Below are positions 45,723-57,030 of a DNA stretch of 64,000 bases, in pieces. The stretch covers positions 2,196,371 to 2,260,370 of the forward strand of contig NC_023135.1 of assembly GCF_000511355.1 (NCBI RefSeq), read 5' to 3'. This DNA is from Leisingera methylohalidivorans DSM 14336. GTDB taxonomy: Bacteria; Pseudomonadota; Alphaproteobacteria; Rhodobacterales; Rhodobacteraceae. The position numbers were made by a program, and so were the translations under genes. The notes beneath the pieces were generated by a model, which had not been told where the DNA came from, searched no databases, and saw nothing but the letters and a program-made list of their open reading frames with translations. How positions within the stretch are numbered: the first letter of the stretch is position 1; the number at the start of each line of letters is the position of its first letter.

Positions 45723-46589
45723 ATGAATGAGATGACACCCGTGACCGACATTGCGACCAATGCTGCGCCCGAAAAGGCCAAGCCGGCCCTGCCCGACGCC
45801 CAGACCGTGACCGAAGTGAAGCACTGGACCGATAAGCTGTTCTCCTTCAAGGTGACCCGCCCGGCCTCCCTGCGGTTCCGCTCGGGCGAGTTCGTGATGA
45901 TCGGCCTGATGAACGATCCCGACCCCAAGACCGGCAAGGTGAAACCCTTGCTGCGCGCCTATTCCATCGCCTCGCCCAGCTGGGACGAGGAAATGGAGTT
46001 CTACTCGATCAAGGTGGAAGACGGCCCGCTGACCTCGCGCCTGCAGCACATCCAGCCGGGCGACGAGATCATCCTGCGCCCCAAGCCGGTCGGCACCCTG
46101 GTGCATGACGCGCTGCTGCCCGGCAAACGGCTGTGGTTCTTTGCCACCGGCACCGGATTTGCGCCCTTCGCCTCCCTCCTGCGCGAGCCGCAGACCTACG
46201 AGGATTACGACGAGGTGGTAATCACCCACACCTGCCGCACCGCCGGCGAGCTGACCTATGGCCGCGAACTGATCGAAAGCCTCAAGGACGACGAGCTGCT
46301 GAACGAGGTGATCGGCGAAGGCTTCTGGAAAAAGATCAAATACTACCCGACCACCACCCGCGAAGAGAGCCCAAAGATGGGCCGCATCACCGACCTGATG
46401 CGCTCGGGCGAGGCCTTTGCCGAGCTTGGCGTGGCGCCGCTGAACCCCGAAAGCGACCGCGCGATGATCTGCGGCAACCTGGCCTTCAACCTCGAGCTCA
46501 AGGACCTGTTCGAGAACACCTATGGCCTCGAAGAGGGCGCCAACTCGAAGCCGGCGCATTTCGTGGTTGAAAAGGCGTTCCTGGACTGA
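45723..46589 (+). CDS. fpr: Ferredoxin--NADP+ reductase
   Basis: Flavoenzyme that passes electrons between NADPH and ferredoxin or flavodoxin. The FAD domain has LLRAYSIASPSWDEEMEFYS (RxYS motif), the NADP domain has FFATGTGFAPFASLLREP, and the aromatic end is FVVEKAFLD. It has 288 residues. It follows the sulfur genes on the same strand after 145 bp, and could supply electrons to the siroheme reductase. Start choice among ATG 45723, ATG 45732 and GTG 45693 is uncertain. Confidence 0.93.
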   Translation: MNEMTPVTDIATNAAPEKAKPALPDAQTVTEVKHWTDKLFSFKVTRPASLRFRSGEFVMIGLMNDPDPKTGKVKPLLRAYSIASPSWDEEMEFYSIKVEDGPLTSRLQHIQPGDEIILRPKPVGTLVHDALLPGKRLWFFATGTGFAPFASLLREPQTYEDYDEVVITHTCRTAGELTYGRELIESLKDDELLNEVIGEGFWKKIKYYPTTTREESPKMGRITDLMRSGEAFAELGVAPLNPESDRAMICGNLAFNLELKDLFENTYGLEEGANSKPAHFVVEKAFLD

Positions 46590-46639
46590 TCCTGCGCCGG
46601 GCGGCCGCTGCGGGCCGCCCCATTTCTGACACGGATTTG

Positions 46640-46670
46640 ACGGGAGGCTGCCGCCTCCCGTTTATCTTTT
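46640..46670 (+). terminator. Intrinsic terminator after fpr
   Basis: Perfect arms ACGGGAGGC and GCCTCCCGT with loop TGCC, followed by TTATCTTTT. A GC-rich hairpin (GGGCGGCC...GGCCGCCC) lies 20 bp earlier. Confidence 0.9.
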
Positions 46671-46724
46671 GTTGGGGATGTTTCTGTATTCCGGTTGCTG
46701 AGATCCAGAACGGAGCAGCAAGAA

Positions 46725-47228
46725 ATGCAGAACGAATTGACCTCGGGGCAGCCGCCCGTTTTCCAGTCCGTCAGAACGGAGGCGGGCAAAGCCCGCGTCA
46801 AGGCAGCGGTTGCAGGGTTTCAGGCCCGTCCCGACCAGGTGCAGCCGTCGGTTGATGAGAGGATTGCCAGCGTCAAGGCCCGCTATAATGCGCGCGCCAT
46901 TACCCCCGGCGACATTGACGAGATGTTTGATGCGCTGGTGCAGGCCGGCCATCCGGTGACCTCGCCGATGCTGCTGCTGAATTCGATGGGCAAGCGGTTC
47001 CGCAGCCATCTGGCCGGAATCACCGGCAGCGCCTATGACGGCACCAAACCTCTGGATCTGGCCGGCGTGGCCCAGCTGCAAATCCAGCGCGCCCGCAAAC
47101 AGGGCGGCAACAGTGCCGGCTGGGAGACCTTCCTGGCCTTTCTGGCGGCGCAGCCGCAGCCCGGCGGCCAGGCCCAGCTGGACCAAATGGCCCGCGCTGC
47201 GCAGCAGGCGCAGGCCCGTCCCCATTGA
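46725..47228 (+). CDS. Uncharacterised 167-residue protein
   Basis: I do not recognise a family. No signal peptide and no membrane span; the sequence is helical and Gln/Ala rich, with the central segment ARAITPGDIDEMFDALVQAG followed by LLLNSMGKRFRSHLAGIT, and a C-terminal QAQLDQMARAAQQAQA coil. GGAG lies about 10 bases before the ATG at 46725. It is flanked by the fpr terminator and a convergent gene, so it is probably transcribed alone. Confidence 0.7.
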   Translation: MQNELTSGQPPVFQSVRTEAGKARVKAAVAGFQARPDQVQPSVDERIASVKARYNARAITPGDIDEMFDALVQAGHPVTSPMLLLNSMGKRFRSHLAGITGSAYDGTKPLDLAGVAQLQIQRARKQGGNSAGWETFLAFLAAQPQPGGQAQLDQMARAAQQAQARPH

Positions 47229-47314
47229 TCCGCACCACAGACGTCCGCTCGAAGCCTTCCGGCGGCAGCGCATGATGCCTACCGCCGGGAAAATCAGCTG
47301 ACTTTAAGCCAGTA

Positions 47315-47860
47315 TCAGTTGCTGCCCGCAGTGCTTTCGGTTTCCGCCGCGCCGGACTGATCCGGCAGCTCCTGCGCGGTGCCGGTTGCATTGTCCAGCG
47401 CCTCGGATCCAGCCTCCTGCGCACCCTCAGCCGCGCCGGCCGCGGCATCGCCGGCAGCCTCTGTGGCCTCCTGCACCGCATCCGATGCAGCACCCGCCGT
47501 GGACTGGGCCGCATCAACCGCATCCCCAACCGATTCAGCAGCCGCTTCCGCCGCCTCGCTTACGGTGTCCTGCACCGCCTCGACGGCGGCGCCGGCAGCT
47601 TCAGCACCGGATTCGATGACGCCCTCAACAGCGTCTGCCGCATCTTCCACCGCCAGCCCGGCTGCCGCGCCGCTGTCCTCTTCTGCCGCTGCGGGCGCCG
47701 CGCTGTCCCCGTCTGCCGATTCCGGCCCTGTGCTGCTCTGTTCCTCTTGCACCGCCGGCACCTCTGCGGGCGCGGGCTCCTGCGCGTCCCGGCCGTTCAG
47801 CAGCACAAACCCGGCCACTGCAGCGGCCCCCAGCGCAATCACTATAAATACCTGTTTCAT
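47315..47860 (-). CDS. Membrane-anchored Ala/Glu-rich repetitive protein
   Basis: One N-terminal membrane span (KQVFIVIALGAAAVAGFVLL) is followed by a 150-residue low-complexity acidic region rich in Ala, Glu and Asp. From residue 80 onward, units such as AAEAAAESVGDAVDAAQ and EATEAAGDAAAGAAEGA recur about every 11 residues, like amphipathic LEA- or apolipoprotein-type helices. AAGGAGAGC precedes the ATG at 47860. Function unknown; a periplasmic spacer or stress protein is possible. Confidence 0.75.
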   Translation of the reverse strand: MKQVFIVIALGAAAVAGFVLLNGRDAQEPAPAEVPAVQEEQSSTGPESADGDSAAPAAAEEDSGAAAGLAVEDAADAVEGVIESGAEAAGAAVEAVQDTVSEAAEAAAESVGDAVDAAQSTAGAASDAVQEATEAAGDAAAGAAEGAQEAGSEALDNATGTAQELPDQSGAAETESTAGSN

Positions 47861-48224
47861 AATGCTCTCCTTCCGTTTCCCGGCTTGGCCGGCCTGGCCG
47901 CGCAATCCGCAGCATCCGCCTGCCAAATGACGCCCTGCGCCGCAGCACTCAAGGGGGAAGTTTCCCTGGCCTGCATCACGGGCGGCCAGCTGCCGCCGGC
48001 CGGTCCCGCGACTGGCGGAACCCCGCCGCATTCCCGTCTTCGCGAAATCCGGCGCGGCCTGCGGCAGCGGTCGGGCCTTGTTTTACACCCGTTTTCAAGT
48101 TCAATTGCAATATGCGGCCTTGAAATGCGGCTTTCCTGCCGCCATACCGCCCATAAGCCTTGAATCACACGCGGGGGAGCAGTAGCGTTCCCGCACTTTT
48201 TGCAATGACAGAAGGATCGCAGTC
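47861..48224. other. Leader region of infC
   Basis: A 364-bp spacer between two divergent genes. TTGAAA near 48120 followed 17 bases later by CATACC could be a vegetative promoter for infC; the same TTGAAA also begins a weak sigma-32-like match. AGAAGG at 48210-48215 is the Shine-Dalgarno of infC. No small gene is convincing. Confidence 0.5.
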
Positions 48225-48773
48225 ATAGCCCGCAGACCTCATAACGCGCCGCCGCAACGCGACACCGGCCCGCGCGTCAACGAAAAAATCCGTGCCTCCG
48301 AAATCCGCCTGATTGGCGCCGATGGCGATAACGCAGGGGTTGTGACCCCCGCCAGAGCCATGGAAATGGCCGCCGAGGCCGGATTGGATCTGGTGGAAAT
48401 CTCGCCCAATGCCAACCCGCCCGTGTGTAAGATCATGGACTTTGGCAAGTTCAAGTATGAACAGCAGAAACGCGAGAGCGAAGCCCGCAAGAAGCAGAAG
48501 ATCATCGAGGTCAAAGAGGTCAAGTTCCGTCCCAACACGGACACTCATGACTACGATGTGAAAATGCGCAACGTCTACAAGTTCCTGGAAAACGGCGACA
48601 AGGTGAAAATCACCCTGCGCTTCCGGGGCCGCGAGATGGCGCACCAGAACCTCGGAAGAGAGCTTCTGGAGCGGGTCGCCGAAGACATCAAGGAACTGGG
48701 CAAGGTCGAAAACATGCCCAAGATGGAAGGCCGTCAGATGATCATGATGATCGGCCCGCTGCCGAACAAGTAA
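48225..48773 (+). CDS. infC: Translation initiation factor IF-3 with non-canonical start codon
   Basis: Binds the 30S subunit and checks start-codon pairing. From [10 protein letters not shown] through [39 protein letters not shown] and the C-terminal [15 protein letters not shown], the whole 182-residue protein matches IF-3. There is no ATG, GTG or TTG in frame between the stop at 48183 and a GTG at 48342, which would cut away the conserved N-terminus. The most likely start is ATA at 48225, placed 9 bases after AAGG; ATC at 48216 is too close to it. Rare starts are typical of infC because IF-3 then limits its own synthesis. Confidence 0.88.
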   Translation: MARRPHNAPPQRDTGPRVNEKIRASEIRLIGADGDNAGVVTPARAMEMAAEAGLDLVEISPNANPPVCKIMDFGKFKYEQQKRESEARKKQKIIEVKEVKFRPNTDTHDYDVKMRNVYKFLENGDKVKITLRFRGREMAHQNLGRELLERVAEDIKELGKVENMPKMEGRQMIMMIGPLPNK

Positions 48774-48801
48774 CCCGGCCGCCTTCGACACAGGTATTTC
48801 A

Positions 48802-48829
48802 GCCCCGCAGCGCCGCTGCGGGGCTTTTC
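48802..48829 (+). terminator. Intrinsic terminator after infC
   Basis: Arms GCCCCGCAGC and GCTGCGGGGC followed by TTTTCC. It lies 28 bases after the infC stop, so infC is not in one transcript with the next gene. Confidence 0.88.
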
Positions 48830-48908
48830 CTTTGCCGCGGCCATCGCAATTAGCGCTGCTTTAACGCCTGCCCGATAGAAGGATCGTCATGGTCATTAAG
48901 GTGCAGGC

Positions 48909-49547
48909 ATGAAAAGTTTATCCGACGTACAGAACACCGCATTCATGGCCATCGGCCCCAGCCGCATCGCCGCGCTGTCGCTGCTGGCCCTGGCGCGGGA
49001 CCAGGATGATGCGGAAGGCGGCAGCGCCAGCGATGTTCTGAGCTTGTCGGTGCAGCGCATCGCGGCGGCCCATGCGATGCTCGGCAGCGGTCTGGACAGC
49101 CTGTTGCAGCAGTGCAGCTACAGCCTGCCCAAGGATCTGGAGGCCAGGCGCCAGGCCTGCCTGGAGGTGCTGAGCCCTCTGCACGATGCCACCTCCCGGA
49201 CCGAGGGCAGCCCGCTGGCGCAGGTGCGCCTGATCCCGGACCTTGCCGGTCTCTGCCTTTACCGGCTGGAACCGGCCGTCACCGGCTTTCTCCAGCAGTT
49301 GGCCCAGACATTATGCGACGCCCAGCAGCTGCGCGAGGAGGAGCGCGAACAGAACATGCGGACAACCATCGCCAATGCCGAAGGGGTCGGCCGCAATATC
49401 AAGTTCATCTCCTTCAACGCCTCGATCGAGGCGGCGCGGATCGGCGATATGGGCAAGGGGTTTGCGGTGATCGCTACCGAAATCCGCGAGCTGTCGGGCA
49501 AGACCCAGACCCTGCTGGAGGAAATCTCGGGCTACCTGCGGCACTAG
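48909..49547 (+). CDS. Short soluble chemotaxis-receptor-like protein
   Basis: A 212-residue protein whose residues 150-205 match the tip of the chemoreceptor signalling hairpin (NIKFISFNASIEAARIGDMG, then KGFAVIATEIRELSGKT), the part that binds CheA and CheW. It has no membrane span, no HAMP and no full coiled-coil return arm: the protein stops about 10 residues after the tip's second helix begins. The N-terminal 140 residues are helical, with Leu/Ala rich stretches, and could be a sensor. No che genes are nearby. Confidence 0.8.
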   Translation: MKSLSDVQNTAFMAIGPSRIAALSLLALARDQDDAEGGSASDVLSLSVQRIAAAHAMLGSGLDSLLQQCSYSLPKDLEARRQACLEVLSPLHDATSRTEGSPLAQVRLIPDLAGLCLYRLEPAVTGFLQQLAQTLCDAQQLREEEREQNMRTTIANAEGVGRNIKFISFNASIEAARIGDMGKGFAVIATEIRELSGKTQTLLEEISGYLRH

Positions 49548-49579
49548 CCTCCGCCATCTGCCAGCCTCCGCCATCTGCC
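49546..49579. repeat. Perfect 17-bp tandem duplication after the receptor-like gene
   Basis: AGCCTCCGCCATCTGCC occurs twice in a row without mismatch, beginning inside the stop codon of the preceding gene. Confidence 0.9.
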
Positions 49580-49616
49580 AGGCACCGGCATCCCGGTGCC
49601 CGGCCTGATCAGATCG

Positions 49617-50405
49617 TCAGGCTGCAGCCGCCACGGCGCGCCGGGCCATCACCCCGACCAGATGGGCGCGGTAGGCTTTGGACCCGTGCAGGTCGGCCAT
49701 CATGCCGCCGGCATCCACGCTCAGACCGTCCAGCGCCTCCGGTGTGAAACCGGCATCCAGCGCAGCCTCGGCCTCGTTCCAGCGGAACACGCCCTGTTCG
49801 GACGCGCCGGTGACCGCCAGCCGCACGCCGGCCGTATATTTCGCCACGAACACCCCGACCAGGGCAAAGCGCGAGGCCGGCTGCACGAACTTCTGATAGC
49901 TGGCCTTCTGCGGCACCGGGAAGCGCACCGCGGTGATGATCTCGCCTTCTTCCAGCGCGGTCTCGAACAGCCCCCGGAAAAAGTCATCCGCGGTGATCTC
50001 GCGCCGGTTGGTCATGATCGTCGCACCGCTGGCCAGCGCCGCCGCCGGATAACAGGCCGCCGGGTCATTGTTGGCCAGTGAGCCGCCGATGGTGCCGCGG
50101 TTGCGGACCGCCGGGTCGCCGATATGGCTGGCCAGATCCGCCAGCGCCGGATAGGCCTCCGGCAGGGTTTCCGCCACATCCGCATGGGTGGTGGCGCCGC
50201 CGATGCTCAGCATTCCGTCGCCGCCCCTGACGCCTATCATCCCTTCGATGCCTGCGAGGCTCACCAGTTTCGACGGCATCGCCAGCCGCTGTTTCAGCGT
50301 CGGGATCAGCGTCTGCCCGCCGCCCAGCGCCTGCGCGTCCTCATCGGCCAGCGCCGCCACGGCCTCTGCCACGGTTGCAGGCTTTTCAAACTCGAATTCA
50401 TACAT
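49617..50405 (-). CDS. coxM: CO dehydrogenase-like medium subunit (FAD-binding)
   Basis: FAD subunit of a molybdenum hydroxylase of the xanthine oxidase family. The 262-residue sequence has the two FAD-binding motifs (AQALGGGQTLIP and GGATTHADVA) and RNRGTIGGSLANNDPA. It is last in the coxS-coxL-coxM order typical of form II clusters. AAGGAAACGAAG precedes the ATG at 50405. An interspersed hairpin element separates it from coxL. Confidence 0.92.
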   Translation of the reverse strand: MYEFEFEKPATVAEAVAALADEDAQALGGGQTLIPTLKQRLAMPSKLVSLAGIEGMIGVRGGDGMLSIGGATTHADVAETLPEAYPALADLASHIGDPAVRNRGTIGGSLANNDPAACYPAAALASGATIMTNRREITADDFFRGLFETALEEGEIITAVRFPVPQKASYQKFVQPASRFALVGVFVAKYTAGVRLAVTGASEQGVFRWNEAEAALDAGFTPEALDGLSVDAGGMMADLHGSKAYRAHLVGVMARRAVAAAA

Positions 50406-50436
50406 CTTCGTTTCCTTCCCAAAGAGCGCCCAGGCT

Positions 50437-50484
50437 CTTCTTCTGGCCAAAAATATCCCGGGGGTGCGGGGGCAGCGCCCCCGC
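50437..50484 (-). repeat. Interspersed hairpin element, copy 4
   Basis: Read on the minus strand: hairpin with arms GCGGGGGC and GCCCCCGC (50466-50484), then CCCCGGGATATTT and GGCCAGAAGAAG (50437-50464). It sits between coxL and coxM and could lower coxM expression relative to coxL. Confidence 0.75.
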
Positions 50485-50491
50485 AATTTCC

Positions 50492-52861
<2,370 letters not shown>

Positions 52862-52960
52862 ATCTGGTCTTCCTCCCTGGAGAGTGCTGCGTTGCGCGCA
52901 CCTCTTGGTCACTCACTCCTTGTTCGGTTCAGGCCGCCAACCGGCCTGGGGCCGTCGCAC

Positions 52961-53446
<486 letters not shown>

Positions 53447-53610
53447 AGTACCCTCCCTTTAGCTCGTTTTTATCTGGCTGGGGGGAGTTAAGCACGGGCA
53501 CAGCGATCCGCGAAGTGTTTTCCGGGCGGCGGCGGCGGTAAAATCCGCGTCAGAAGGGATTACCCATGGTTGTGACCTTGCGTCACAAATCCCTCGCCGC
53601 GGTGCCGCAT

Positions 53611-54612
53611 TCAGCCTTCCGCATCGCGGCGCGGCATCGGGCGGGTGGGAATCTCCTTAAGCAAGCCGCCGACGCCCATGGCAGCAATATCCTGCGCGGT
53701 GACGGGAATGCCGCAGATCACCCGCTCCAGCACCCAATCGGCGCCGTTCAGCGCCGGGGAGCGGGCACAGCCCGGCAGGCCGATCACCGGCCTGTCCTGA
53801 AACGCGCCCAGAAACAACAGGTTGCCGGGGTCGACGGGCATTCCGAAACGGGTCACGCTGCCGCCGGCACTGCGCAGCGCCGCAGGCGCGACGTCATGGG
53901 TGTCGGAGGTGGCGGAGCCGGTGAGCACCAGCAGCAGCTCGCCCGGTGCCCGGGTGATCGCCGCTGCCAGCGCATCCTCGCGGTGCGGGACCACCACGCG
54001 CTCTGACAGGCTGATGCCCATCCGGTGCAGGCGCCCGGCCATGGCGGCGCGGCCTTTGTCCCGGGGCATGTCCCCGGTCACTTGTGTTTCGATCAGCGTG
54101 GCCGAGGAGAAAACCGGGGCCAGCACGCGCATCGCATCGGCGGCGCCGGTGCAGGCCTGACGGACGGCGTCTTCGGGCACTGCATAGGAAATCACCTTGA
54201 TCGTGGCGATCATGCCGTCTGCATCAGCGCGGTGGTAATCCGGCACCGTTGCGATGGTGATCATCGGGTCAACGGTGTTGAAGGCCTCCAGCTTGGCCAG
54301 ATCCAGCCGCACCAGCCCGGCGTGCGCGGCATAAAGGTTCACCCGCCCGGTGCCCGCGCCGGAGATGCGGATGCCCTGCGCCGCCGGATCCGGTATCAGC
54401 GCAGCCGCCAGCGCCTCTGCCGCGGCATCTTCATGCATGTCGCCCTCTTCCAGCCGGGCGACGGTGAGCTTTGTGTGGCCGGCGGCGGCAAGGTCTGCGA
54501 GGTCTGCGCCAGTCAGCTCCGTGCCCTTGGCAACCCTGCGCGAGGCACCTTGCAGCGAATGCGCAAGGATCGCGCCTTCGGCGTCTTTCAAGGCAAGCGC
54601 GCCGAACCTCAT
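53611..54612 (-). CDS. Molybdopterin-binding (MoCF-domain) protein
   Basis: A 333-residue protein containing a MoeA/MogA-like molybdopterin-binding domain (LLLVLTGSATSDTHDVAPAA, then GMPVDPGNLLFLGAF and GLPGCARSPALNGADWVLER). It begins like part of the MobA-linked family in form II cox clusters (ALALKDAEGAILAHSLQ, then HTKLTVARLEEGD). It probably helps build or insert the molybdenum cofactor of CoxL. Its ATG overlaps the xdhC stop (4 bases). Confidence 0.85.
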   Translation of the reverse strand: MRFGALALKDAEGAILAHSLQGASRRVAKGTELTGADLADLAAAGHTKLTVARLEEGDMHEDAAAEALAAALIPDPAAQGIRISGAGTGRVNLYAAHAGLVRLDLAKLEAFNTVDPMITIATVPDYHRADADGMIATIKVISYAVPEDAVRQACTGAADAMRVLAPVFSSATLIETQVTGDMPRDKGRAAMAGRLHRMGISLSERVVVPHREDALAAAITRAPGELLLVLTGSATSDTHDVAPAALRSAGGSVTRFGMPVDPGNLLFLGAFQDRPVIGLPGCARSPALNGADWVLERVICGIPVTAQDIAAMGVGGLLKEIPTRPMPRRDAEG

Positions 54613-55589
54613 GGCTGTTTCCCGCGCAGCACGGCGGTCATTTCGGCAAGAATCGAGACCGCGATTTCCGCCGGTCCCGCGGCGCCGATATCAAGGCCGA
54701 TGGGGCCGTGGATGCGGGCGATCTGCTGTTCTGTGAAGCCGGCCTGCTGCATCCGGGCGGTGCGGGCGGCGTGGGTTTTCCTGCTGCCCAGCGCGCCGAT
54801 ATAAAACACCTCGGCCGCCAGCGCCGCCTGCAATGCCGGGTCGTCCAGTTTCGGGTCATGGGTCAGCAGCACCAGCGCGGTGCGGCTGTCGAGGCCAAGC
54901 TTTTCGACCGCCTCATCCGGCCAGTCGTCCATCAGGGTCTCGCCCGGGAAGCGTTCGGCAGAGGCAAAGGCGGCGCGCGGGTCGATGATCACCGGATCAT
55001 AGCCGGCAATCCGCGCCATCGGCACCAAGGCTTGGGTGATATGGACAGCGCCCACACAGACCAGCCGCAGCGGCGGGTTGTGAACAGCCACAAAGATTTC
55101 GCCGCCGTCCTCCAGCCCGGAGCGGTCCAGGCGCATCCGGTCCGGGTGGCCGCCCCGCACCAGCCGCCGGGCGCCGGTGGTCAGGTTCACCTCATAGGCA
55201 ACGGGCGTGTGGTTTGCGCGGGCCTGCACCAGGTCCTCCAGCAGATCCGCGGGCAGCGCAGAACCGACCGGCTCCACCAGCACCTTGATGGTGCCGCCGC
55301 AGGCCAGGCCGGCGGCAAAGGCATCCGCGTCGCTGACGCCGAACTCCAGCAAGCGGTGGCGGCCGTCCTGCAGCGCCTCCATGGCTTCAACCACCACGGC
55401 GCCTTCGACGCAGCCGCCGGAGACCGAGCCTTCGATCTGTCCGTCACCGGAGACAACCAGCTGCGCGCCGGTGCGGCGCGGGGCGGATCCCCAGGTCTGC
55501 ACGACAGTTGCCAGTGCCGCGCCTGTACCGGCCCGATGCCAGTCCAGCGCGGTTTCCGGGGCGTGCTCAAAAAGGGTCAGGGTCTGCAT
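54609..55589 (-). CDS. XdhC/CoxF family cofactor-maturation protein
   Basis: Binds molybdenum cofactor and supports its sulfuration or insertion into molybdenum hydroxylases. The N-terminal XdhC domain has VVQTWGSAPRRTGAQL and GSVSGGCVEGAVV. The C-terminal Rossmann-type domain has LVCVGAVHITQALVPMARIA and YIGALGSRKTHAARTARM. It has 326 residues with start ATG 55589. Location between the AAA/VWA genes and coxSLM supports service to that enzyme. Confidence 0.92.
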   Translation of the reverse strand: MQTLTLFEHAPETALDWHRAGTGAALATVVQTWGSAPRRTGAQLVVSGDGQIEGSVSGGCVEGAVVVEAMEALQDGRHRLLEFGVSDADAFAAGLACGGTIKVLVEPVGSALPADLLEDLVQARANHTPVAYEVNLTTGARRLVRGGHPDRMRLDRSGLEDGGEIFVAVHNPPLRLVCVGAVHITQALVPMARIAGYDPVIIDPRAAFASAERFPGETLMDDWPDEAVEKLGLDSRTALVLLTHDPKLDDPALQAALAAEVFYIGALGSRKTHAARTARMQQAGFTEQQIARIHGPIGLDIGAAGPAEIAVSILAEMTAVLRGKQP

Positions 55590-55665
55590 GCGGCGTCCTC
55601 GCAGCACCGGGATGTCTGCCGTCATACATCGGCGCTTGGGCCGCGGGTTGCAAGCGTCTTACGCC

Positions 55666-56928
55666 TCAGAGCAGCGCCATCAGGCGCGCCTTTTCCCCGG
55701 CATCCGACGGGTTGGATATCACCTGCGCCAGGTCCTGCAGCGAGGCGATCGAATGGCCCGCGCGGAAGCTGTCGGTATAGGGCAGCATGGCGCGGATGCC
55801 CTGCGCCTTGGGGGCAAAGCCGTCCCAGCGCAGCAAGGGATTCAGCCAGATCAGGCGGCGCGACGAGAGCTGCAGCCGCTGCATTTCGCGGGCCAGTCCT
55901 TCGGGGCCGCCGCGATCAAGCCCGTCGGTGATCAGCAGCACCACCGCCCCCTGCCCCATGACACGGCGCGACCAGTCGCGGTTGAAGGCATGCAGGCAGT
56001 CGCCGATCCGGGTGCCGCCCTCCCAGTCCTGCGCCTCGGCGCCGGCCGCGGCCAGGGCGGCGTCCACGTCGCGCTGGTGCAGATGGCGGGTGATATTGGT
56101 GAGCCGGGTGCCGAAGGTGAAACCATGCACCCTGGCCCAGCCCCGGCCACCGGCACCTTCCCGGGCATTGGCGGCGGCGTGCAGAAAATGCAGGATGATG
56201 CGGCTGTACTGGCTCATCGAGCCGGAGATATCGCAGAGCACCACCAGATTGGGCCAGCGGATGCGGCGCCTGACGCGGGCGATCTGCTGCAGGTCGCCGC
56301 CCTGGCGGGCTGCGTTGCGCAAGGTGCGGCGCCAGTCGGGACGTGTCCCCCGCGGCGCGGCCATCAGGCGGCGCGACTGGATCGGCTGCACCGGCAGGGC
56401 GAGCTGGGCGAGGATGCGTTTGGCGGCGGCCACCTCAGCCGTGCTCATCTGTTCGAAATCGAGGGTTCTGAGCCGTTCCTCGGCCGACATGGTGAGGGTG
56501 GTGTCGATCTCAGCCTCGGTGCCGTCCTCATCACTGTCCGGTGTCTCCGGCTGGTCCTGCATGCCGTCCAGCAGCGCCTCGGCCGCGCGTTTTTCGGCGG
56601 GTTTGGCGCTGCGCTCCTCCTGCACGCCGCGGATCGCGGGCAGCATCGCCGCCATCATCTGCTCCAGGTATCTGGGATCGCGCCAGAACAGGCGGAAGAC
56701 CTGGGCAAAGACCACCCGCTGTTCGGGTTTGGCGACAAAGCAGGCGTGCAGGGCCCAGTAGAAATCCGCGCGGCGGGTGAAGCCTGCGGCCGCCACCGCC
56801 GCCACCGCGTCCAGCACCCGGCCGGGGCCGATGGGAAGACCCGCCTTGCGCAGGGCGCGGGCGAAATGGGTGATGTTGCGGACCAGCTTGGGGTCCTCCG
56901 GCAGGGTGAGCGGCGCGGTGTCAGGCAT
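55666..56928 (-). CDS. coxE: VWA-domain protein CoxE
   Basis: Works with the CoxD AAA+ ATPase in building the [CuSMoO2] site of genuine CO dehydrogenase; its role with form II enzymes is less clear. The von Willebrand A domain has the metal-binding DISGSMSQYSR motif at about residue 242 and a second element LITDGLDRGG. The N-terminal 200 residues are helical with an acidic stretch (TPDSDEDGTEAEID). It has 420 residues with ATG at 56928. Confidence 0.9.
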   Translation of the reverse strand: MPDTAPLTLPEDPKLVRNITHFARALRKAGLPIGPGRVLDAVAAVAAAGFTRRADFYWALHACFVAKPEQRVVFAQVFRLFWRDPRYLEQMMAAMLPAIRGVQEERSAKPAEKRAAEALLDGMQDQPETPDSDEDGTEAEIDTTLTMSAEERLRTLDFEQMSTAEVAAAKRILAQLALPVQPIQSRRLMAAPRGTRPDWRRTLRNAARQGGDLQQIARVRRRIRWPNLVVLCDISGSMSQYSRIILHFLHAAANAREGAGGRGWARVHGFTFGTRLTNITRHLHQRDVDAALAAAGAEAQDWEGGTRIGDCLHAFNRDWSRRVMGQGAVVLLITDGLDRGGPEGLAREMQRLQLSSRRLIWLNPLLRWDGFAPKAQGIRAMLPYTDSFRAGHSIASLQDLAQVISNPSDAGEKARLMALL

Positions 56929-57003
56929 CCGCGTTCCTGGGCGCGCTGTCCCGTTCGGCCCTGAAACCGTCCGCTGGACGGCTTCCGGGACGGGCCTCAC
57001 CCC

Positions 57004-57028
57004 CCGGAGTATTTCTGCAAAGATGAAG
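57004..57028 (+). repeat. Interspersed hairpin element, copy 5 (partial)
   Basis: CCGGAGTATTT and CAAAGATGAAG match the core of the other copies, without the leading hairpin. It lies between coxD and coxE in the opposite orientation to the genes. Confidence 0.6.
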
Positions 57029-57030
57029 CA

